Below are positions 1 through 8,971 of a stretch of DNA of 32,673 bases, piece after piece; the first letter of the stretch is position 1, and every line of letters starts with the position of its first letter. A program made the translations under genes and the position numbers. The DNA comes from Terfezia claveryi (taxonomy: Eukaryota; Ascomycota; Pezizomycetes; Pezizales; Pezizaceae): contig WHUX01000402.1 in assembly GCA_015179025.1 (NCBI GenBank), positions 1 to 32,673 on the forward strand. The letters are read 5' to 3'. Below the pieces are notes generated by a model. The model made no database searches, was not told the DNA's origin, and saw only the letters and a list, made by a program, of their open reading frames with translations.

Positions 1-860
1 TGTTTCCGAAAAGACTTTCAGGGATGAAGGGGCATGGAAAGGCACATGGGAGGGGATAATCTTGTATCGTACCCGCGATAGGATGCATTCCAGAGTCATG
101 AACTCAATAGTCTAATTGGGTGAGACAGGGTGAGGGGGGATTGTAGATTATTGTGAGATGCGAGGGGTGCAGCTACCATGACTACGTTGTCTTCGACTAC
201 CGCGTTAGAGATAATGAACCTCTTTCTACCCCTACCCTCTTGTCTTCTTTGACCCTTTCCTTTCTTTTTTCTTTACCCCCCCCCGATTACTGAGTTATTG
301 AAATAAGATAAACAGGAAGTTGGGTAAGAAGGGAAGTAAATGCTCAGGTAAATAACTCTAAGCATTTGGTGGGCTGTGACAGTGATACCACAATCTGGAT
401 TTTGAACTTAACAGTAACAAAGTATATGGGCCCATTTACTTGAAGCGGAATGGTGAAATAGGCAGCGCAGTAGTCTGAGTACAGTATATAGAGTAGAGTT
501 CACTAGATAGTAACAGTGGACGATGCGGTTGAGGACAATGATAGTGCGAGAAAAATACAGGAAAAAACGGAGATCTATATATAAAGGGTTTTTGAGGGTA
601 ATCCTGGACAGTGATATGAATAATCAGCCAATGAGAGCGCAAAATAATCGAATCCAACGATAGTAGACAATAACATAAGCTGCTGTTGAATAAGCTGCCG
701 TTGAATAAGCTGATTACAAGAAGCGCAATTATGGTATAAATCACGAGGAAAACGTAGAACAAAGGTAAATAAGCCAGGGGCCTGGCAAGCGAGTTCAGGG
801 TAAGCTGAGTAAGTCGAGTCTTATGGGTGTGCATTCCTACAAACAGTAGGCATGGCGCAG
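1..860. other. No supported gene
   Basis: No reading frame here has recognisable domains, an intron framework or credible codon structure. A 132-codon frame on the minus strand (436-834) is rich in Leu, Ser, Tyr and Pro and looks like translated AT-rich non-coding DNA. Pyrimidine-rich runs lie at about 215-285. Confidence 0.6.
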
Positions 861-865
861 TAATA

Positions 866-1015
866 CAGTGAGTCGCATTATAAGAAACCCCTCGATATAA
901 GAAACGGTGCCCCGGTCCCGCAAGAATTAGTATGGGAAAATAAGAAACCCTCGATATAAGAAAGTTCCTAAGTTTCTGCTCAGTAATACATACAGTTTCT
1001 TATATCGTGACACTG
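866..1015. mobile_element. MITE-like inverted-repeat element with pogo-like termini
   Basis: The left end starts CAGTG at 866 and carries CGATATAAGAAAC at 893-905. The right end is the inverse: GTTTCTTATATCG at about 995-1007, ending CACTG at 1011-1015. A second internal copy of the TAAGAAACCC-TCGATATAAGAAA motif begins at 941, 60 bp after the first at 881. Terminal repeats built on CCTCGATATAA are typical of the pogo/Tigger family, and a decayed pogo-like transposase lies at 8972-10773. There is no coding capacity. A clean TA duplication is not visible on the right, so the exact borders are uncertain. Confidence 0.5.
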
Positions 1016-1489
1016 GTTGTATGCAGCAACCACATAGTTTCTTTACGCATTCACTGCCAAACCAAGTGCACAAGGTTCTATTCTCTCTACTACAAGTGTT
1101 TATTGTTCGAAGATAAATTACTCTCCATACATCTACTTTGACTTGGCATTCTCTCATGTCATCTAAGCAGACCCCACTGAGCAATTGCAAATCCTTCCTG
1201 AGTTTATTGTTCTGTACTTGCACATGAAATGAGCATGCAAATATGGCCTAGGCACAAGAGGAGGGAACGAGCCCATCCAATAGCTTTGGGCTCCAGAGCG
1301 TATATGTAGACTTCAAAAAAGTAAATAAAATGGCCGAGGTTGGTCAAGTTTGACCGTGATTCGGACATATATATATGCCCCAGTCACTCGTGCAAGGGTC
1401 TTGTATTTCCAAGTACCATCCACCCTGAAGTTGTATTCTACCAGCCAGATTTCACGCTATAATCTTTACCCAGCTATTTCAATCATCAA

Positions 1490-2156
1490 GATGTCACAAG
1501 AAAGAGATATCATGCGCCTCACTTCTCCTACTTTGATGAGTTTCCCGAGCTCTTGGAGAATTATCCCGAACTCTTTGGCCTCAGCGCTGAGGACTGGAAT
1601 ATAACCATTGACCAAGCATCCTTGATATCGTTGAGGGGCCAAGCAACATTGATACCACTGAGGTGCCAAGCACCCTTGATACTACTGAGGTGCCAAGCAC
1701 CCTTGATGCCACTGAGGTGCAAGCAACATTGAGGCCCAAAGCGGTACCACAGCGTTGTTGCAGCAACCAGCTCCATCCATCCGAAATCTATTTCCGGGCA
1801 TTACTCCATATGCCGACCCAAGAAGAGCCACATGGAACGTCTATCGCTGTGACCAATGCAAGTACGCAAGCAAATTTTGTGGGGATGTGACCAGGCATAT
1901 CCGACAGCGGCGGCCTGATCATGATCCATACAGCGTTAGCGTGACTTGGGTCGGTGATGACGATGTTAAAATCGCTCGTGGGTTCATCAGTGGCGAAATA
2001 TTTATGACGAGGGTGCAACGGCTGGCTAGAGAAGATCAAGAACGCAAAGCAGGCAGCAAAATGGCCCAAGAGGAGAGAGAGGATAAGAGGGCGGGCACGG
2101 TAAAGGACTGGGTTAACTATGACCCATCCTACTTTTACGATGCACACGGACCATAG
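1490..2156 (+). pseudogene. Zinc-finger protein gene with 27-bp coding repeat, frameshifted
   Basis: Three frames in turn carry natural-looking protein. The first reads HAPHFSYFDEFPELLENYPE, from about 1511 to 1617. The second reads DTTEVPSTL repeats, 1620-1725. The third runs from about 1740 to the TAG at 2154-2156 and contains YRCDQCKYASKFCGDVTRH followed by a further His, so a single Cys2-His2-like finger with an unusually wide His-His spacing. The last frame then becomes Lys/Glu-rich (EDQERKAGSKMAQEERED). The shift from the second frame to the third is explained by the fourth repeat unit lacking one C. The shift from first to second is another small indel just before the repeats, and the ATG at 1490 is in yet another frame. 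Either a decayed gene or one with assembly errors; a DNA-binding role is inferred only from the finger. Confidence 0.45.
1620..1725 (+). repeat. 27-bp coding minisatellite, four units
   Basis: Units start at about 1620, 1647, 1674 and 1701, each beginning TTGAT and containing CTGAGGTGCCAAGC or a close variant. They encode a nine-residue repeat of the type DTTEVPSTL. Unit 4 is 26 bp long because one C of GTGCCAAGC is missing, which moves the downstream reading frame. Confidence 0.85.
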
Positions 2157-3206
2157 TGAAACTGATTACTGAATTGCCCCTCCGCTGCTATACATGGACC
2201 TCTTCGTTCCCAATCTGAATTATTAGTCATCTTTGAATTACTTAGAACCAATATTACCTGAAGCAATAAACTATCTCATATTGAAATACCAATTACGCTG
2301 CCTGTCACCCAATACACAAGTATTTATCTCCATTATTATCCTTATACATTCGCTGTTCAGGTGTATGTAGCCTTGTGACTATGTCTGTAACATCTGGACG
2401 GGATGTTTCCAGGGCAGGCCAAACCCACCGGCACCGACCAGTTGCTAGTGGGGAGGAGCAATGCATCTTGGATATCTATGAGACTGCCCCTGTACAGGAG
2501 CTAGAGTGCAATCCAGATGAGACACTCCCAATGTTTCTGTTATTTCTTATAAGGTTGCACTGCAAAGTGTAGAAGCCCTCCATCTCTTCCCTTTTCAAAA
2601 TCCTTATGTGAATTTACAGAAAGGTGAGATGTTCTATATAGAGAAAAGCGGGATATTGTGGGGTAACAAGGCATGGCTGGAAGGACACAGTGGCAGACAT
2701 CAATCACTCGTAATTTTAGGCCACGCTCAGACATTTCCTAGTTTTAGTGTACATATCGCGATATAAGAAACCTCGCGTTATATAGATGGTTAATGGGATG
2801 TTGTATACAAACATCGGAAGAATGATGTTCCAAGTATTTGTGCTAGAACGACCGTCAGCAATACCTTTCTTCACGATAAAATCCCCAAGGAAATCCGCCC
2901 CGGCCTTTACCATACCTCACTCACCGACAACACCGTGTAGGACGAGCCCACGTGGTCAATCTCGAGAACCAGCGGGTTTCCGACGTCGGAATTTACAGCG
3001 TTCGACAGAGAAGGAGGAGCTAGCAAGAATATCTGATTCTTGCCAGAAATACCTAGAACTACAAAATCCCCCACGAAGTCAAGTTTTCATCGCTGTTGGA
3101 CGACTTCAGTCAAGGATTTCCACGGCCACTCGCTATTGGTTGCATTTGAGGTTCTATATGAAGGGTACTATTAGAGCGGCACGTTAGCATATCTAAGGCA
3201 GCGACA
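2157..3206. other. No supported gene
   Basis: Short frames exist (for example 2375-2572 and 2786-3187 on the plus strand), but none shows a domain, and they do not extend through introns I can define. A pogo-terminus-like word, GCGATATAAGAAACC, lies at 2758-2772, so part of this stretch may be repeat debris. Confidence 0.45.
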
Positions 3207-4926
3207 ATGCCGAAATCGGGGAAGGGCAAAGGCCGGAGCTTATATATTTTTTTTTTTTTTAAAAACTTAGTACTCAGGCCGGAGCTTATAACGCCTTTGA
3301 CAACACCAAAAATTATAAGACAGGCTCCAAACCCTATCTCGGAGCGGGTTGTGGTAGCTGGCGCGGAGTTGTCTCCACCACAAAGTGTTAGCCCACAGGG
3401 GGGTGGTCATGACAATGAGAATGATCGTCGGAGGAGGAGGAGGAGGGAGGGGCAGTGGTGGGAGTACTAGTAATAACTCCCGCATGCAACTCCCCGATTC
3501 CATTGAGGAAATTACTTCCCCATCGCCTGCTAGAGGCAGGAGGCAGCATCACCACCGAGCCACGAGCGGCCATCCGCCGCCGACTTATTTGAGTATGAAT
3601 TTACATGGATCTCCGTCTCCGATGTGTGTTGTATCGAGAAGACAGCAGCCATATGTCAGTGGCAGTGGAATTTTCGAGGAGGAACCACCTGCGTTGAAAG
3701 CAGCTAGGGATGCGGTGGGGAGGAAGAAAGTTGCGACAGAGGCTGAGAAGGAAAAGATTAATAGTGGGAGTGAGAGTGATGTGAAGGCGGGTAGAAGCAA
3801 GTATGGAGTTAAGACAGAGGGGGGAAGGAAGGTATGGGTTCAGCTTGAGGGTGTTGAGGATAAGCATATACGGCCAAGGGGACTGGGGATAATTGGAGAT
3901 GGTTAAGGTGGGGAGTCAGGGGAAGGTGGTGGTTGACCATTCTGAATCAGAGGAGGAAGCTGGCCATGATTGTACGAGACATGCGGATGCGGACGTTCCT
4001 GTGGTTCTTCCTCAGCATCATCATGGGATTGATTTAGAGCCCCCCCCGGTACACCGCCGTTGACAAGCATTCCTGAAGAACAGGAGCGAGAGCCAGTGCC
4101 ACAAAAAGAAGAGGGGTCCCTGAAGAAACTGATACCGATGCCGGTGAACCAAAAGCGGATATCTACAAAATACAAGGAAGCATCTAGTGGAAGCAGTAGA
4201 GGTTCTTCCTTCGAGGGCGATGCGGAGGACGACTTCCGCACCCCCATTGCGGTTGCTACTGTATGGGAGAGAGGAGATTACTCTACTCTCACCAAAACTA
4301 CAACCCGCCCGCCAAACCCCCCCTTGGAAATACCCCCCAAAACAACCACCGAGACTCTTCCATTACCAACGCTAAATATCCTCCCGTCCACCCCTCAGGT
4401 CTCCGAACACCACGACCGAACCGCCACCCCCTCCCCCACAAATGAATCCGCAAAAGCCCAAACTCACCACCTGTGCGTGATACCCATTAGGGAGATTCCA
4501 ATTGTTATTCATGATCCTCTCCCGAGGAAGGGTATCATGAAACAAGCGGGCATAAAGAGGGGCAGGGTGAGTGAAGGGAGGGGCGTTCAGTTTAGCGAAT
4601 CGGCTAGTGAGATTGAGGTTGTTGCGGAGTATGAAGAGGATGAGGAAGATGAGGAGGGTGAGGAGGATGAGGAAGATGAGAAGGATGAGGTAGCGATTGG
4701 GGGAGGGGAGAAGTTGAAGAAAAAGAGTGGTGGATTTGCGAGTTGGTTTAGACGAGGAGGGGGGGAGAAAGAAAAGAAGAAGGAAGGGGTGCAGAAGAAG
4801 GGGAAGTTGAGCCGGAGGAAAGACAAGGATCGCTGTGCTAGGACCAGGAACAGGTGTAGCTATCGGTGTGGCAGTGGTCTCGCCTCCGCCATCATCGTCA
4901 CCTTCATCAGGGGAACTTCTATCTCA
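3207..4926 (+). pseudogene. Gene for a long disordered, charge-rich protein, frameshifted
   Basis: Unrecognised family. Successive frames carry Pro/Ser/Arg-rich sequence (3207-3470), a Gly/Ser-rich then Lys/Glu-rich part (3430-3906), an acidic stretch (3899-4053), and a long part (about 4050-4830) with KGIMKQAGIKRGR, a Glu/Asp run at 4627-4690 and a Lys-rich tail. A last frame (about 4835-4926) contains GPGTGVAIGVAVV, a possible membrane or Gly/Val segment, and stops at a good splice donor, GTAAGT, at 4927. The frame changes fall at simple sequence: the GGA run near 3430, the GGTTAAGG near 3905, and a C8 run at 4040-4047 where nine would keep the frame. A poly-T microinsertion lies at 3245-3276 inside the first part. 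Decay and sequencing error are both possible. Confidence 0.4.
3231..3290 (-). mobile_element. Poly-T microinsertion with 14-bp target-site duplication
   Basis: GGCCGGAGCTTATA occurs at 3231-3244 and exactly again at 3277-3290. The 32 bp between them (3245-3276) are a T run followed by AAAAACTTAGTACTCA. Read on the minus strand this is TGAGTA, a few more bases, then a poly-A tail. TGAGTA is also the last LINE-like sequence before the tails at 14757 and 27201. This is what an almost completely 5'-truncated, target-primed reverse-transcription product looks like. The duplication itself is certain; the origin of the insert is inferred from only six shared bases plus the tail. Confidence 0.6.
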
Positions 4927-4965
4927 TGTAAGTGAGGGAACTGTAGGAAAGCTTACCATCCATCA

Positions 4966-5010
4966 CCGGGTAATGCATCATCACCGGGATATGCATCAGC
5001 CCCCACGAGA
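4966..5010 (+). repeat. Short repeat CATCACCGGG, also found at 8700-8750
   Basis: CATCACCGGGTAATGCAT is followed directly by CATCACCGGGATATGCAT, a tandem pair with an 18-20 bp period. A related stretch, CATCACCGGGATGTGG and then CGGCCCC, lies at about 8723-8749. The two loci agree over about 26 bp with four differences by eye. The family is unknown. Confidence 0.45.
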
Positions 5011-5110
5011 ACCCTGTCGGTCCATTCTTGGCGGCATAGCAGACTGTAAAATGAACGGAACCATTGCCAGCAAAATATATATGCCTCGTAAAGATATAGA
5101 GATTCATTGA

Positions 5111-6140
5111 CATGTGGTGGGGATGCGAAATGGACGAGTTTGGATAGGTTAATAGATCGATTTTTGGGTGGTATCTAATATTCTGAGGCAAAATAGGGAC
5201 AAGCAATTGACCTGCGGTACCGACCAAGTCTTGGGAATATATATGAATTGGGGTTTGAATGGCATAATCTAGAGTATATAGATGCGGTTTAAGTTGCTTA
5301 AAAGTGATAAAGTGATTAGTCTAACTTTGGAAGGCGAGCAGGAGTTGGTGCACTTTTCCGAGACCTGTTTATATAAAAATCTGAAGCAGCCTGAGCCGTA
5401 CTGAACTCAGCTGGACTAATTATGCCTGGCCTGTGTGAGCCCAAGTCCGTCTCAGTCCGCCTGAGTTTGTCTGGCCCGCCTGAGTCTGCTAGACTAAATA
5501 TGAAGCTGCCTAAACTCGTCTGCATAAATTATATAGATGCTGGGCATTCCTAACCTTGTCTGAAAAATTGTGGGCTAGACTAGGCACACCAGAACAATAT
5601 TGAACTTCTATAATGTAATGGGTACTACTTCTAAACTGTGTGATGCCACTGGACCTTCCCTTGAGCTTCTCTTTACCAGCCTGGCCCTATGCTATCCTAT
5701 ACATCCCTATACATAGTTAATTTAGGCTTAGATAAGCCAACTCAGACTTACCTGAATCCACCTGAGTTTGGACAATTCATTTGAGGGTCCGTGATTGTAC
5801 AGAGTAGTAAAGAAGATAATAGTCAGTACATTGAGATAGATGTAGGCATATATACTAGGTTAACCTAGCCTGAGCCGACTTGGGTGACTTATCCTAATTG
5901 AAGTTTAAAATTGCTTCTGGAGGTACTGTCTCTCAAGTATACTAAAGCAAACTAGACCTATGGAAGCTAACCCCGAGTTACTATATAACAGCCAAAAATA
6001 AATGCTAGTGAGATTAGAGTAGTTTCTAATATGTATTGGTATGCTCTGGCGAGCTCAACTGATCATCATCAGCCTCCACCACTACCCCCGCAGGGGGCTC
6101 TTTCAACGGTCTAGAGACAATCTAACAAAAGATATGTGGA
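5111..6140. other. No gene; degenerate CCTGAG-type repeats
   Basis: No credible reading frame. From about 5385 to 5510, and again near 5760 and 5865, the words CCTGAGTYTG, CTGGCC and CCTGAGCCG recur at irregular spacing, suggesting an old eroded tandem repeat. Nothing regulatory can be named. Confidence 0.4.
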
Positions 6141-6606
6141 GATATCTTGTTAGGCAGCGGAAGTGGTTCTAGCGAGGCGGCGGCGGCAACGGCAGCGAGC
6201 ACGGGTGCGAGCAGATCTCTAGTAATAAACCTACTACAGCGGGTGGTAAAACGCGAAGTGGATAATAGAACTAGGAGAAGAACAATGCGAGTGAGAACGA
6301 GGCGAATTGAAGACTTGCTTGATTCTCCGAAAAATACAGGTCCGGAGCGGTGTCTATATACATGGAAACTCAGGGTAAAAGACAAGCGCAGGGATGTGTT
6401 AATCGACCAATGAAAATCAAGGAAATGCGTGACGACCGACACCGGGTGGCAACCAGAGTTTGACTCAACCCAACATACACAAATAATTAATAATAATGAT
6501 TGCGTATATTCGAACGTAAGACGATTGCGTACTCTTATGTTCAGCTGAAAAATGGTGGCTTCGGCGATATCGGTGTTTTGGTGGTTGCCGGCGCTGGGTA
6601 GCGGGT

Positions 6607-8560
6607 GTGCCGGATGTGCGTTCCAACACAATCCCATCATCATCTTTATCTCCATCTCCTTCCCACCGTCCACCGCCTACTTCCGACGATACAGACGGGG
6701 AGAGTGAGTCTGGGATGTCGATATACGAGGACGCACGGGAGGAATTCCTGCCGAGCCCGCCTACGCGTGTCGTAGCCGTGATGGAGGATATTCCCCGCGC
6801 AAAATCGCCGCCGACAGATTGAAGCCAGAAAGGCAAAGGGCAGTACATCACATACTCAACCTCATATACTACCGATGAGTGAGTCCGATACAGAGACAGA
6901 GTTCGAACGTGACGGAGCAAGGGCGAATGGAAAGAGACGAGGTACGTGGGGATTAGATCCGGGGATGACACTGAATAGTCGGAGGTCATGCAAGGACTAG
7001 AGATACAGGAGAAAAAGGAAGAAGTTAAGGTTGTCGGAGAGAGCAGGGCGAATTTTGTAGAGGGTTGAAGGGGCTTGGGGCAAGGCCACGGAAGGTGGTT
7101 TATCTTAAGGCGGCACCTGGAGTGGATTCAGATGATGAGTTGTTTGAGGGGTATACTCAGAGAGTGGTGAGGATAGTGAGGAGGAAGAATTCACAAGCGG
7201 TCCATGGGTAGCTAAAGGAAATGCACCCGGCTATTTGGACTCAGATGATGAGAGGGTATTGGAGGAGGCAGGAATAGTGGCAGTGAGAGAGAAAGGAGAT
7301 TCGATACCGGAAAGAGCTTGGTTTTTTTTTCATCCATCATATCAGGGCCTTCCTGGAGGTTGGAGATCAGGAGGCAGAAAACCATTTGTTGGATGAGATC
7401 TTAGGAGAGTTTGATGAGGATGGAGAAGATGGAGGTAAGGCTAGGGTTTCATCGGAACTGGACAAAATCCGCGAAAAAATGGAAACCATCCAAGGCCTGG
7501 AGGATGAGGTTGAGGAATTGAAGGAGAGGCTAGAGAGGGAGAGGAAATGGAATAATGTGTTGGCGGACACTAACAGGGGGTTGATGGAAGAGAGAAGGAA
7601 CACGGAGGCAGAGGAGAAATTTGAGAAAATATCGAATTTTCTTGTAGATACCATCCGATGTTCAAGAGGAAGGCCAGTAGCAACGCTAATTGGCGCAGTC
7701 GAGGACCACCTGGAGAAACTAGAAGTTAGGTCAAAGGAGGACCCCAAATTCCGGAATCTCAAGTCCGAGACTCAAAGGAAGACAGAGAAGTTGAAGAAGG
7801 TAGAAGAGGAGAAGAAGGTGTTAGTTGAAGAGAAGAAGAAGTTGGAAGAGAGGCTGACGGTAGTGGTATCAAAGCCAGCCAAGAAGGCGGAGTTGATTGA
7901 GGTTGATATACAAGCATCTCCAGATATGGTTGATGCTGCGACTGAATCACAAGAAGAGATACTGGTAGAGGAGAAGAAGAAGAAGAGGCAGAGGGAGAGC
8001 AAGGGGAAAGGAAAGGAGAAGGAAGGGGCTAAGCACAGTATCCAGATACAGGAGGATGTGGAGATGGTTGATGAAGAAAGGTTTGCCCTGCATGAGGACC
8101 TTTCGGATTATGAGAAGGAGGAGGAGGTAGTGAAGGACACGGCCCCGGTGACACCTCCCATCACCAAAAAACAGCCCACTAAACGTCAAGTGTGATCTAA
8201 GGCAGCAAAACCCCCAGCTGCCAAATACATGAAGCCAGCAAAGCCAGTCGATGTTGGAGAATATGTCGACACTAGGGTATTTGTTGTGCACGGAATACCC
8301 TGCCACCGTCCCCATGGCAGACACTATACAGGAAGTGAGGAAAACAGGAATGCGGGGGATTATTAGAGCACGCTGGCTCCTGGGAGGGCATAGGAAAATG
8401 GGCAAGACTACCAGTTCGGTAGTAATTTTCCTTAGTAGTCCGGTCTCTTTTCATGTACAGGGCGGTCAGACGGGGATGAAGCTTCGAGGACGCTGGCTCC
8501 CTACGGAGGTATATGATTTTTACAGAGGAAGGCTGGAGGTTAGGGTTACAGATTTGTGGT
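6607..8560 (+). pseudogene. LINE ORF1-like (gag-like) protein remnant
   Basis: The region starts with a Ser/Pro-rich frame (6607-6822), followed by acidic frames broken by stops (DSDDELFEG near 7120, DSDDERVLEEAG near 7245). A 269-codon open frame at 7386-8195 is in fact open from about 7350. It is a long Glu/Lys coiled-coil (LEDEVEELKERLERERK) with Lys-rich basic runs. After the stop at 8193, other frames continue with IIRARWLLGGHRKMGKTTSS and LRGRWLPTEVYDF (8350-8545). That ending resembles the RNA-binding C-terminal part of fungal LINE ORF1 proteins, while the upstream coiled-coil fits their multimerising region. No CCHC knuckle follows; the pogo element begins nearby. Assignment rests on remembered family appearance, not a search. 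Several frameshifts make it non-functional as it stands. Confidence 0.5.
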
Positions 8561-8649
8561 GATGTGGGTCGCCCACAGTTTTATTACGTTGGCGCGACAC
8601 GTAGGTGTACCGAGTCTCTAAAAGGCAAGGGAACGGGGCCATCGCATGA

Positions 8650-8709
8650 CATTACGTCGAATCGACGTACAGACTCTAAAAAAAAACAAAAAAAAAAAAA
8701 CATTACCTC
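8650..8709 (+). mobile_element. Poly-A microinsertion with 9-bp target-site duplication
   Basis: CATTACGTC at 8650-8658 is repeated as CATTACCTC at 8701-8709. Between them lie about 19 bp (8659-8677) and a 23-bp A-rich tail (8678-8700, one C inside). The start of the insert can fold with the end of the left duplication, CGTCG AAT CGACG. This fits a second poly-A retroinsertion, with a different body from the one at 14.7 kb. Confidence 0.45.
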
Positions 8710-8971
8710 ACTGGGATACGGCTCATCACCGGGATGTGGCTCGGCCCCCAATTCAATGGCAAGTTCCCAACGGATTTCAACGCCAGTGGTAGCATTAGAA
8801 TTAGCGGACCTTGTCGAGTCAACCTCGAAGCATCCAGTGCACTTCAGGAATTGTTTAGGAGTTGGAAAAAAAATATATCCGGTATGTATCTGCTCTTTAT
8901 ACAGGGCTCCAGAATCCGGCTAGAGTGAATACCAGTGCTAACGATAGATAATTGTAAGCCTTGAATACACA

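Noticed and set aside
436..834. 132-codon minus-strand frame
   Set aside because: Leu/Ser/Tyr/Pro-rich translation of AT-rich DNA, without domain or gene context.
4587..4826. Minus-strand frame rich in Ser and Phe
   Set aside because: Antisense image of the Glu/Asp/Lys run in the plus-strand gene.
7947..8405. 152-codon minus-strand frame
   Set aside because: Leu/Ser/Pro-rich antisense shadow of the Lys/Glu-rich ORF1-like frame.
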